Source of the DNA: Symsagittifera roscoffensis
Lineage: Eukaryota > Xenacoelomorpha > Acoela > Convolutidae
Assembly: GCF_963678635.1 (NCBI RefSeq)
Contig: NC_087068.1
Span: 36,405,436 to 36,469,435 of the forward strand
Reading direction: 5' to 3'
DNA: 64,000 bases
Shown piece after piece: positions 31,411 through 41,124 of the stretch. The notes beneath the pieces were generated by a model that searched no databases, had not been told where the DNA came from, and worked only from the letters and a program-made list of their open reading frames with translations. The translations under genes were made by a program, and so were the position numbers. The number at the start of each line of letters is the position of its first letter. Position 1 is the first letter of the stretch.

Positions 31411-31629
31411 CTCTCCCAGACCGTGATCAGACAGGGGATAAGTGACGTGACGCCACTCATGGGGAGCTCGAAGGCCCCAGGGAGAAGAATACAGAAGATG
31501 CCAGCGAAGAAAGTGTCTCGCATAATAGACGTACAAAAGAATAATCAATTGAAATATAATTTCCGGAGACAGATCTGAGAGCTTGCTTCAATCGAGCGAC
31601 TTGGAGCCCGGCAGTAAACCTGCAGCAGC

Positions 31630-32118
31630 CACCACTCGGGACATCTCATCTGATACTGGGAGACAGCTTGGTCAGAGTGCTGTCGAATTTGAGGACCTCG
31701 TGGGTCACCACAGTGATGGCCTTTGGAGGCGCGACGATAGCCCAGTTATATCGATGAACTGATGAACCCAGGGAGGATCCCCAATGTGATGATCCTGGTC
31801 GGGACGAATGACATCTCTAGAGGTTCAGATGAGCAGGAAGCACTATGGGAGTCAATGATGGTGTGTTTGCTTACTACCCTCTGGCAGAAATTCAATTGCG
31901 CGGTACTGACCGTTTGCACTGTGCCAATGAACACGAGAAGCCTGACAGCAGCAGGAAGAAGGCACAACGAGGGAGTCGTCAGGTGGAATAACATCTTGAG
32001 GAACCTCGCAAGTCGGAACGCCGGAAGAATGATCCTCATGGACATCGAACATGAGTTGAGAGCTATGGATCAGGCCAGACTGACCACGGACGGCATCCAC
32101 TTCGACAGTATCGAATGA
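31630..32118 (+). pseudogene. SGNH/GDSL hydrolase domain with all four blocks
   Basis: Frame at 31630-31757: LGTSHLILGDSLVRVL places GDS at 31659-31667 (block I, catalytic Ser), then AFGGATIAQL (block II Gly). After a TGA at 31755-31757 and a one-base frame change, the ORF 31762-32118 gives VMILVGTNDISRG (block III, Asn at 31807) and TTDGIHFD (block V, Asp at 32089 and His at 32098). Order and spacing are those of SGNH hydrolases, which cleave acyl or acetyl esters. The catalytic residues are all present and the only damage is the break between blocks II and III. An esterase could act on lipids, glycans or acetylated substrates. The frame probably continued past 32118 into the next ORF. Confidence 0.8.
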
Positions 32119-34714
32119 CAAGCTTGGTTGAATCGAGTCTTCCAAGAGCGGTTGTACGAGCTAGAAGCGTAACTCTTTGACACAGGAGTGCTGAAGGAAG
32201 AAGGAACAGCGAGTGACGCGGTGATTACCACCTTTGTGCCTCCTCGCCTGGAAACACGCTTGGGTACGGTCCCGGCCGTCACGAACTACAGGCAACAGAG
32301 CTCCAGCGAACCAGGTCAAAGGACAGACGTACAGGATCGATTGGGAGAAGCGCCGTTGAGGAGGACCATCCATCCTAGGAGAATAATAGGACCTGTCAAC
32401 CCAATTGAGGAGACAGCCGGCACGTCTAGATCGGACACTAGATCGGAGACGACAAGTACCAGTCGAGAGGAGAGACGCCCGAGCAGAGGCTCGTTGATGT
32501 GGTCAAGATCCATACCGTCTCCCTGGCATGTATTCAAAGACGAGCTAATGAAGCTGGATCTACAGAGGGTAAGCTTCATCGAAGATGCAAGGAGTATGCT
32601 GAATGGAGCGACGCTATCTGTCAGCAGATTGTACTCGATAACCGGCGTAGACTGGTTGATAGCCGCTAGCATAAATTTCAGCTCCACGACAGCCTTGAGA
32701 TTTGCTGACCTAGAGGGACTGCCCTCTAACAACACAATGGGACCAGTGAACGCGAGACCATTGCAGGACGTGAGATTGAATCGTGATGAAGGAAATCGAG
32801 AAGAGAGACCTGGAAGATTTCTAGTGACAAGGGCGCCGATCGGACAACATGTGAAGATGTTCAGGCAAGTAAGCTCACCCCCTGGTCATGTGAAGGAGAG
32901 AATATACCCAAAACTAGTGAATCAAGATGGTGATGCACAAAGATACGGCGGATTGAAAGCGATAAAGAAAGATGAGACCATCTTCACCGCCTATGACAAA
33001 GCAGAAATGAGGAAGGCCAAGATTATGATAGTATCGAATTCAGAGTTCATGCACACCTCCAAGTCTCTGTTTTGGCCGGACGTCATAATGTTGGCAGCGG
33101 TCGACCTGGACCTACTGCAATCGATATCTCTGGCTATAGGCGTACAAAGGCAGACGGAAATGAACCCAATTACGATCATGTTCACTGGCATCAATGACCA
33201 TCTACACAGTAGAGGTTTTCTGAGCAGACTCAGAGATCCTACAACGGCAGAGAACGCTGTGTGGCCAGCGATAAAAGATATTCTTGAGTCGATGGGTGAA
33301 GTGGTGGATGCGACGAAGGAGGGGTCGTTCACCAAAGTGACACCGAGAATAGTATTCGCGTTGTCTCCGGGGTATGCACATCTCCCGGATGGACTGAAAT
33401 TTGTGTATGCGATTGTGACCTTGCTTTCGGAAGGAAAATATGATGTGATCATATCAACCCCGAATCGCATGATAGAGATGGAGAACCTGAGGCCACTCAA
33501 GGCTGAACTACTTGCAGTGTGGTCAGATATCTCAAACGCGATGAGAGGATTCAAGGACCATGCGCTACACATGTTAGTGTTGGACGAGGTGCTGGGGTTG
33601 AAACTGTCCAATTTCAGTCGACAGCTCAAACTGAAACCGGGAATAGACGACGACCATCGAGTGATCACTGCGATGTCCAACGACTTGTGGTTCCGAGCAA
33701 TGGAAGTGACAGGTGAAAACACGAGAAGGAAAAATTCACTAGAGACGAGAGCTCATTTGGAGGCGATGGTTTTGAGAACCAAGCCGGAAGCCAACCAGTG
33801 GTTACACCTGAATCCTAGAGTAGCGGCATTGGGTGCAGATGCTTTTGAGCAAGGCCCCGTGATGATCACAAAGATACATGCCTACTTGTTGAAGGAGGTG
33901 AACCTGGCGGAAAATGCCGGAGAGAATACCGCTGAATTTGTAAACAGAATATGTCAGATTACTCTGGAAACCTTCTGGACCCAGGAAGTGAAGGGATAGG
34001 AGGGCTTTGAACGGACAGACAGCATGCTGGAAGGGTTGGGAGCCGGATGGACCTCGTCCTTCTTGGCAAAAGTCTACCCGAAAGTCTCGCATTACTTGAT
34101 AAAAGAATTCCTCCAAGCAGTAGTGGAAGTGTCAATAGTGGAACTAAGAGCCTTGTTCGTGACATTTGGAGCAGAGAGTTTTGTGAAAGGACCGGCAGTG
34201 CTGCTCACCGAAGGAATTCAGAGCCTGCGGTTAGATGGACTTCTGACATTGATTGCGATTAGCCACGGAAACTTGGGAGGACTGATGAAACTGACACGTT
34301 GTCCAGAGCAGATGAGAGAGAGAGAGAGCGAGGAACTTAGATATGAAGAAGTCCACGGACTCGTGGAATAAGATAAGAGACCTGAGACACACTCTTATCC
34401 AGTAACTCTTACAACAAAATCGCTTTGGAACGGGAGAAGACGAGACGATTGAAAGAGAGGAAGATGTTAGACGACATGTTGGAGGCATGCCTCTGTTAAC
34501 TGATCTGAGCTTGGCTATGAGAACCGATCCCTTAGCGCTGATCAGAGGAGTCACGGAGTTTGTGACGGTGATCTATGGACCAGCAGTCACGTTTGCGTTA
34601 CCTGACGTTAAAGTGGAGGCATATAGGATGTCGGTGCTGCACCTGAACCTCTTATCAGCAGTGGACGGTAGTACACTGAACTGGTGTGAGCAGCACACAT
34701 TGCGGGGCTCATGA
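32119..34714 (+). pseudogene. Large ORF with a second, SGNH-like but degenerate domain
   Basis: The 603-codon frame 32188-33999 continues in the same frame as 34024-34371 after one TAG (33997-33999), then shifts to 34487-34714. Residues 1-110 are Arg/Ser/Thr-rich. From about 275 there is a likely alpha/beta domain: KIMIVSNSEF (Ser285 in a block-I-like position), PITIMFTGINDHL (Asn336 in a block-III-like GxND), VIISTPN, and HMLVLDEV where block V should be, but without the DxxH His. The Ser-to-Asn distance (51) is close to that in the preceding true SGNH domain (about 47). The C-terminal part is all-helical (VSHYLIKEFLQAVVEVSIVE; LIAISHGNLGGLMKL). I infer a pseudo-enzyme paralogue of the adjacent hydrolase. 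It ends in an ATGA overlap with the next ORF. Confidence 0.6.
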
Positions 34715-36405
34715 GTGAAGATCTGTTGTTTACGAAAATATCGGAGCCAGAGATGACAGTCATCAATTTTGACGATCACTTCCGTGATCGCATGGGAGAA
34801 GTAGAAAGAGGACACATCGAAGTGTTTCCAAAGCTTTGGAATTTGAGACCCTATGATAAAACGAATGATGAAATAACCAGTGTGTTTAATCTCACCGCAG
34901 CATATCATAAAGTGAGAGAAGAGACGAAGGACTGGGGTGATTACGAGAAGCTGCCGGAGGCAATTCCTGAATTCCCTCTGATAAGAAGGATGTTGCTCGG
35001 AGCAGTCTCCGTGGTACAAACTCCTAGATTGAGAGCATTCGAAACCAATGAAAGGAGAATAGGGAATTTTGTGGGAACGATGGATCCATACTTTGTAGGG
35101 AGAAATGCCGCCGTGTTACAATACACACGATTTGCATATACGGATCAAGCGACGAGAAGGCGAATAAGCAACGCTGCGACTCCCAAGCCTGGAAGATTTG
35201 ACGAGGAATGGACGGGATTAGGCTTAGCTCCGATGAAGATGAGAGGCAGGATCGAGCTGCCTGAAGCCTCCTTGATCCTGACTAGTGTGAAACCGGAGTT
35301 GAAAGTGGGAGGAACACTGCAGGCGAGAACCTTCCTAGCACCCTTCGGCTGCGAGGAAATCAAAGTGGTCCATGGAGAAGAGGAAGATAGATCGGCTGGT
35401 ACATTGATTATACCGAGATTTCCGGAAGGAGCCGACAATGATGAACAAGGGCCCTCGAGCTCAAACAAGGATATGTCAGAAGGAGACGACGGACAGGGAG
35501 GAAGCCGTCAAGCCGAAGAACCCATGCAACAAGATGCAAGTCAAGCTGGTGGGGAAGACGACAGGGCATCGACAGGAGGAGCATCCAGCCTGGATTTCAA
35601 TATCTTCAGTGATCTTGAGAACAATGCAGATACGTTGGAGCCGACTGAGCCAGCGGATGAAGGCATCTCGACACTGGTGCCTCCGTCAACTTTTATGGAA
35701 ATGAAACGGAATTTGCCGGAGAGCAGCTCTCCTGGCAATTCAAGAGATAACGACCAAAGAATCCTCATGGGATCACCTAGAAGGAGAAGAATAGAGGCCT
35801 CAGCCAGAGTACCTTTCTTGGGAACGCTGCCCGAAGAAGAATGTGAAGTACATCACCGAGACCACGAGAATAGGACGGGATGCAAATTGGACAGAGTGGC
35901 GTTCATGGAAGAAGTCTGGACAGTGGTTCAGAGCTATGGGACCCAGTCCATTCTGAAAACGGGTCTCAACCAACCCTTGATGATGGAAGTCCTTGACAAG
36001 CTTGATGAGTGTGAAGGTGGACTGAGTGAGTTATTGATCGACTCGGCCACTGATGAAAGTGAAGCGAATTCTCCCATCAAGATGACACCGCAGGACGATA
36101 AAGAAGAGGTGGTGTATCTGTCAAGAACCAGGAGAGGGACGATGCGATCAAAATTGGTGATTGATAAAATCAATGCGATGAAATTGAAGTTGGGCAGCAG
36201 AGTGATACCGAGGAGAGTCGGAAAGACGAAGGTGGATTCGGAGATATCGATGAAAGCTGTTAACCCAGCGAAAAGGAAACGAGTCGAGGAGGTCATGGAT
36301 TTAGGACAAGGTGATTATCAATTGCCTGGCACAGATAAAATGTTAACTGATATAGCGATGGTGCCTACCCATTCTCATGGCGGGGATAAAGTCAACAGGT
36401 TATAA
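34711..36405 (+). CDS. Unrecognised 564-codon ORF
   Basis: Intact from ATG at 34711, which overlaps the preceding stop as ATGA. Residues 1-200 look globular (ISEPEMTVINFDDHFRDRM; PLIRRMLLGAVSVVQTPRL; RGRIELPEASLILTSVKPEL). About 215-340 is an acidic, Ser/Gly-rich low-complexity region. 360-430 is again folded (VAFMEEVWTVVQSYGTQSIL). The end is basic (SRTRRGTMRSKLVIDK; NPAKRKRVEEV), nuclear-localisation-like. No catalytic motif, zinc finger or membrane segment seen. The globular-acidic-basic layout could suit a nucleic-acid-binding or structural protein. It is one of the few accessory ORFs without internal breaks. Confidence 0.6.
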   Translation: MSEDLLFTKISEPEMTVINFDDHFRDRMGEVERGHIEVFPKLWNLRPYDKTNDEITSVFNLTAAYHKVREETKDWGDYEKLPEAIPEFPLIRRMLLGAVSVVQTPRLRAFETNERRIGNFVGTMDPYFVGRNAAVLQYTRFAYTDQATRRRISNAATPKPGRFDEEWTGLGLAPMKMRGRIELPEASLILTSVKPELKVGGTLQARTFLAPFGCEEIKVVHGEEEDRSAGTLIIPRFPEGADNDEQGPSSSNKDMSEGDDGQGGSRQAEEPMQQDASQAGGEDDRASTGGASSLDFNIFSDLENNADTLEPTEPADEGISTLVPPSTFMEMKRNLPESSSPGNSRDNDQRILMGSPRRRRIEASARVPFLGTLPEEECEVHHRDHENRTGCKLDRVAFMEEVWTVVQSYGTQSILKTGLNQPLMMEVLDKLDECEGGLSELLIDSATDESEANSPIKMTPQDDKEEVVYLSRTRRGTMRSKLVIDKINAMKLKLGSRVIPRRVGKTKVDSEISMKAVNPAKRKRVEEVMDLGQGDYQLPGTDKMLTDIAMVPTHSHGGDKVNRL

Positions 36406-37027
36406 ATCCAAAAGGAGTGACCGCACTATGACTGGAGCAACCTTAGAAATGGAAATACTCAGCCAATGTGGAGAGAGCACAATGAAAGACTTTAAGCCAT
36501 CTCCCATGAATCACGGAAAGGGAAATGTAGCAAGACAACTATTACCAGTAGAATACAACCGACTGACAGTATCGGAGGCTGTGTCGATAGATGAACCTGA
36601 AGGTGGATACATGGAAATGTTGGAATACCGAAACTCCGCTAGAGGGTACGTGATGGCTCTGGAAGACAAAGGTGCCATGGAGGGTTATCTAGAGACAATG
36701 TTGCAAGGCACCACCCTCAAGCAGAAGGCGTACGGGACTTTAGCGTCGTCTGATATACAGGCAGAAACGATGGAGCAGTTGGTGAGCCTTCCATGGAAAG
36801 CAGTGGTATTAAGGTACTTCGAGGAAGAGATGAGTACTACGCCAAGAATACATGCTCTCGTGGCAGTACCTAAATTAAGAACAGAGTTACAACTCAGGTT
36901 TGCCTGGTGCATGATGGGACTAACTCGCAAAGAGTATGATTCAGAAGAAAGGAAGAGGTCAAAAGAAGAGAAGGTTTTCCTTATGACGAACCTGAGTGAT
37001 CTGATAGTCGAAGAGGGAGCACAGTAG
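36377..37027 (+). CDS. Unrecognised 216-codon ORF
   Basis: It overlaps the end of the previous ORF by 29 bases in another frame. ATG at 36377 is possible and a second at 36428 clears the overlap. The protein is mixed helical (LLPVEYNRLTVSEAVSIDE; VMALEDKGAMEGYLETML; KAVVLRYFEEEM; LRTELQLRFAWCMMGLTRKEY) with a charged C-terminus. The next ORF in a third frame follows after about 70 bases and could be its continuation after indels. No family recognised. Confidence 0.5.
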   Translation: MAGIKSTGYKSKRSDRTMTGATLEMEILSQCGESTMKDFKPSPMNHGKGNVARQLLPVEYNRLTVSEAVSIDEPEGGYMEMLEYRNSARGYVMALEDKGAMEGYLETMLQGTTLKQKAYGTLASSDIQAETMEQLVSLPWKAVVLRYFEEEMSTTPRIHALVAVPKLRTELQLRFAWCMMGLTRKEYDSEERKRSKEEKVFLMTNLSDLIVEEGAQ

Positions 37028-37095
37028 CGTGTGCTAAGCGGAGAGACGCTCTCTGTTTCATTCGATTCCTGATAGAGCAGATTTCAGTACCTGCA

Positions 37096-37650
37096 TTGAA
37101 CACTTGTGTTAAGATGTTGAGGGAAGGCGATGAGCGAGCGAAAGTCTTACTCTTGCTAGCACTGCTGGATATGCAGCAAAGCAAACCGATGAGGGTGAAC
37201 ATGAAAGAACCCGAGGAATTAGAACCCATGAGAAAGATAGACGAAATCAGGAGATTCTCAAACAAGGAGCTGAGACTCGCTAAAGAATCTATGGGGGCAC
37301 TGCCGAAGTCAAGTGAATACTGTGGACCGATCAACAAGAAATCGTATAGCTACGTATCCGGAATCATAGGGATAGCGTACAGCCCTTTCCTGAGTGGAGA
37401 CATACGCTATTGCTTCTTCGATTACGAGCAGGCGGTGTTACTAAGATTCTGGACGTCCAGAATTGTAACGATTAAGAGCGTTAACAATCCACAGGGCAAA
37501 TTGGGACTGGTCTTGGAAGAAGAGGTGACTGCACCTTCCGTACCAAAATCCAACAAAAAAGTGGAGTTTGGGTTGGGATTCCCAGACGAATTGCTGAGAA
37601 CGAGCTTGATGGCAGTGTGGGAATTGATTGAGGTCATCATGGTGTCCTAG
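37096..37650 (+). pseudogene. Unrecognised ORF fragment
   Basis: 184 codons with no proper ATG at its left end (first codon TTG), so it is probably the continuation of the preceding ORF after a frame change near 37030-37095. Contents: LLLLALLDMQQSKPM, EIRRFSNKELRLAKESM, YVSGIIGIAYSPFLSGDIRY, FWTSRIVTIKSVNNP, ELLRTSLMAVWELIEVIMV. It is likely globular. The TAG at 37648-37650 is followed by a 130-base noncoding-looking gap. Function unknown. Confidence 0.45.
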
Positions 37651-37783
37651 TCCCAACGCTGACTCGATATTACGGGCGACACAAGACGTGCAGAGGGAAC
37701 TGAATGCAGACTGTAACTTGCGTGATCTTAACATCATATATAATGTGATGATCACGGGCTCTAGGAGCAACTGAGAAGATAAA

Positions 37784-39384
37784 GTGGAGTTGCCTGGCTG
37801 GGGACCAGAAGACTGGGTCAAACCTGGTAGCTGTCTGACGGAAGTCTGTGGGCTGGAAGGTCACGTTTGCGGAGGTCTGGACTGTGTAAAGACCCTAGAG
37901 AAACAACACAAGCAATTGACGGTTTTGTTTGGAAACGTCGTGATGAAAGCAAGAACAGAAACGGAACTGATAGCAGATTGCCATGGAGGAACCGAGGTGA
38001 ATCTAGTGACTGCACTAGGATCCTACAGCATGTTTGGTTCTTTAGAGTCACTATTGAATCTAGAAACGAAACATGAGATTGTCACAGCCATCAGTGTAGA
38101 AGTCTTCCCAGGAGTTCTGCAGACTGAGCAGAAATACATAGGAAAATGGAGGGAAGCGATCAAGACGTAAATGAACATCAGAAACAGTGAGACTTATTGT
38201 AGGCCATCAGGAGCACGATATTTGGTGGGTTCGACATTGGCTCCAATGTGCAAGAGCAGATACCCGGTACATTTCGTAGCTGTGGATGTAAAGAGTACGA
38301 GAACGATCGTGGATCAAGCCTTCTCAGTGCCGAAGTGTGTGAGACTGGCGAGAATGTCCGAGAAATCTTACGAGTTGTTATGTAAGATGTTCTCAGCAGT
38401 TCCAGTGAGAACCAAGGAAGAGTTGGAATCAATACTAGGAAAGAAGTTCATGGGATACGTGAGCGGGAACTTCAATGACTTTGAGAGACAGAAACAGAGA
38501 GGATCAACTGTCACAGATTACAATACAGTTGACGAGAATGATGAAGTCCACCGAGTGATGATGGAAGTGGAACCATTACTGGAAGCTTCGGGAAAACGTA
38601 ATTGGAGGAGCATCATGTTGACAAATGACGAGTTTCCTTGCCACTGCTTGCTGCAGACCTGGTGGTATCCCAAGCGCAGTAATCTGATGTTGATCTGGGA
38701 ATCTGGAGAGTTGCTCTCCATGGGTTTACCAGACTCATCACAGCCCATAACAATAGTGATAGTGGGAGTTATGATGGCGATACGATCGCTGGAAGCTCAT
38801 ATGAGAGAAAATAATAGACAGGAGGCACCGACGAGAGAACAGTTGCGGAAATTAGATTGTCTAAAAGATTTAGATCTTTTTGAGACAATGTGCAAAATTC
38901 TAAACATTCCGATGGAAGTGAAGAAGATATTGGCAAGAAAATGATTGATGCCATGGTTCAGAGCTAACATGACTGCATGGTTGTACGAATATGCGAAAAA
39001 GCATATGTCGAAGCACGGCAGAGTGTACAGTGAATATCAGCTGGACATTGGAGCAGGAGCGTTCAAGCGAGCTCTCGTGACTCATCGGAATGCAGTGACC
39101 ACTGCTGTGAAAAGAATTTCCAGGACAAGTGAACGTATTGGAAAGGAGAAGGCAGAGATGTTAAAGGAAGATTTGGAGAGAAATGTGCCGTTGTGTCTCA
39201 ACAACAGCTTCTGCAGGAACAGAGAACTAACGTGGATCCCCTACCTTGTTGCAAACAGAGGGTAGAAGAACAGAAGTGTTGGAGGACGGCTTCCAACAGC
39301 GTCAGGATAGCTAACGACGTGTTGCAGGATACAGAAACTGAGAGTGCAGAGTCATTATCACAGGAGGAAGAGATGGACCATTGA
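37784..39384 (+). pseudogene. Unrecognised terminal ORF, broken by in-frame stops
   Basis: One frame holds 37784-38170, 38171-38944 and 38945-39265, separated only by stop codons (TAA at 38168, TGA at 38942). It then shifts to 39193-39384. Together it is about 530 codons of a mixed alpha/beta protein: CGGLDCVKTLEKQHKQLTVL, RYPVHFVAVDVKSTRTIVDQ, KKFMGYVSGNFNDFERQ, LLQTWWYPKRSNLMLIWESG, and a helical basic C-terminus. Cys, Trp and aromatic residues argue for a folded domain. It is the last coding block before the 3' UTR and has no membrane segment, so it is not an obvious env. Function unknown. Confidence 0.55.
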
Positions 39385-40209
39385 CGAATGGCCGAAAAAC
39401 GAGATGCAAAAAGAGACGAAATAAGAAAAATTTAGAAGTTTTAGAACTTCTAAACGACGGAAAAAGAAGAAAACAAAGGAGTGATGAAGAAAAAGTTAAA
39501 ACTCAGATTTGTTTTATGTGTGTGAAAAAACTCAAGTGAGAAACCAAGCAACCAAGTTGTAATTGAAAACGGAAACAGTTAGTTGAGTTTTGAAATTGTT
39601 GCCTTTATAAATTTGCATTTTGATTTTAATTGAGTGGCTTTAGAGACACTTACTTACTATTTATTTAGAAAGGCTTGAGTGAAGGAGTATATTTAAAGAT
39701 TCCAGCCTACATGACTGTTTTTAATCAGCTAGGAGAACTGATCACTTTGTGGTGACATGAAAAGCTTGGGTAATCTCTCGAAGAGAGGGATATTGTTTCA
39801 TTGTTCTTTCTAACCACAGAGTTTTTTAGTTTTAATATTCAGGACAATAACAAGCTAAATTTCCGAAGGGAAAAAGCATAGTAGGATAATTTTAGCTTGT
39901 TGGTTGGCAGGACTGTCCTGCAAACCAACACATTTTAAATCTAGGAGAAAAAGTTTTAATCAGGACATTGACATTGGAAGTCTCAAAATATATTTTATCT
40001 TAGGTCATATCCTCGATGTGCAGATTAATGAAACAATTTGAAGGCTATAGTGATGTAGTATGATGCCATTTATATTCTGCAGTGAGTCGATGTGACGTGG
40101 ATAAAAGTAGTTTCGTGCATTTTGTAAAAATTCTGTTCGATGACACTGTACCTATTTTACGAACCTTGTGAGATTCAATGAGGACATTGACCGGACTGTC
40201 CGGGGAGTA
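39385..40209 (+). other. 3' untranslated region of the giant element
   Basis: AT-rich, with no coding frame. The last bases before the 3' LTR read GTCCGGGGAGTA; the GGGGAG is the only purine run and is a weak polypurine-tract candidate. It resembles the GGAGGGG core of the leader repeats. Confidence 0.45.
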
Positions 40210-41124
40210 TGTGACATTCGACCAGAATGGGCCGAAATGCAAATTCGGCGATTTCGAGTTTTTAGCAGCGAACCTTCCGAATTGGCGATTTAGAAGGAAT
40301 AAGAACGTTATTCGAACGATTGGACAAATCGTGAAGGCTGAAATATTCGGAATTCCTAAATTTTAAATTTTCGAAGTGATGACGTAACAATTCTCAGAAA
40401 CGTCAAGAACGGCCAATTTGGCAGAAAAGCTGAAAAGCAACACAACAGCGATAGTCGCGACGACAACAACAACGAGAAAATTGAGAATCAGAATCAGAGA
40501 AAAGCAGAAGTAGCAGAGACCGCTCCAAGTTGCAACTATTGTGTCGCTACAATAGTTGCAAAGCAGTTGCTAACAACAGTGAGGGGAGGAAACCAGCCTT
40601 CCGGGTTACCGAGGAATCAAGTTTAACGTGCTTGATTCAGTGGATTCGAGAATTCGTAGGGGTTTCGGGACTGAAACTTTTATCATATCATATGAACTTT
40701 TAGCTTCCCTGTCATGTCCTGAATTGAATTTAATTAACATACGAATTCATTCTACTAAGATGAGAAGCTAGCAGTTGGGGGAAAGGGTTGCTCCATCTTC
40801 GATGGAGATGATGATTTTTATCTACTGAACAAAAACAATAATAATTCATTAAATAGTAGCAGCCCTGTTTTGAGGAGTGACCTCAGTCTTGAGGAGTGAC
40901 AGTCATGAGCTCACTATTTCTGCATGTAATTAAGTTAATTTGAGTGTTTTGACCAAAGCCGAAAGCAGTAACGTTTTTGTCGACCCGATGTTAGAAAGAC
41001 CACCGAAAGTACTGGCTTGTTAGAGACGGTGAAAAGCATGTAAAGCTCTGTTTAGACGTTAGCCAGTCGTCTTAGGACTTAGTTTTATTTTCCGTCGATA
41101 TGTATCTTCCGGGCGAGTGTTACA
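40210..41124 (+). repeat. 3' LTR of the giant element
   Basis: 915 bases from TGTGACATTCG to ...GAGTGTTACA, with TG...CA ends and near-inverted terminal bases (TGTGACA / TGTTACA). The first about 594 bases match the 5' LTR; 40804-41117 has no counterpart there. That extra part includes two TGAGGAGTGAC copies near 40874 and 40893. The right edge is fixed by resumption of E2 sequence colinear with E1 at 41125. Confidence 0.8.
40530..40561 (+). promoter_or_regulatory. Perfect LTR stem-loop (3' copy)
   Basis: Same 13-bp stem and GTCGCT loop as at 17866-17897, with no change in stem or loop, while neighbouring LTR bases differ (for example CAAAGACTG versus CAGAGACCG). Confidence 0.7.

Larger units (their letters stand above)
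17545..41124 (+). mobile_element. Giant (about 23.6 kb) Ty3-like LTR retrotransposon with accessory ORFs
   Basis: It is bounded by direct repeats 17545-18142 and 40210-41124, nearly identical over about 590 bases, and splits element E2. Order: 5' LTR, 2.9-kb leader, Gag-protease ORF, RT, remnant RNase H, integrase, macro-like segment, coiled-coil/SGNH ORF, large ORF with a pseudo-SGNH domain, several unknown ORFs, 3' UTR, 3' LTR. The RT-RNase H-integrase order is that of the Ty3/gypsy group. It is visibly more G+C-rich than the surrounding AT-rich elements. Most Ty3-like elements are 5-10 kb, so this is well outside the usual size. About a third of it (roughly 30.4-39.4 kb) codes for proteins that are not core retrotransposon functions. 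Confidence 0.85.

Noticed and set aside
21232-39085. Many antisense ORFs of 60-240 codons across the giant element
   Set aside because: They mirror the + strand coding frames, have no motif and vanish where the + frame is noncoding; they are shadows of real genes.
37784-39265. Terminal ORF of the giant element as an env gene
   Set aside because: No signal peptide, no membrane segment and no paired-Cys ectodomain pattern are visible.
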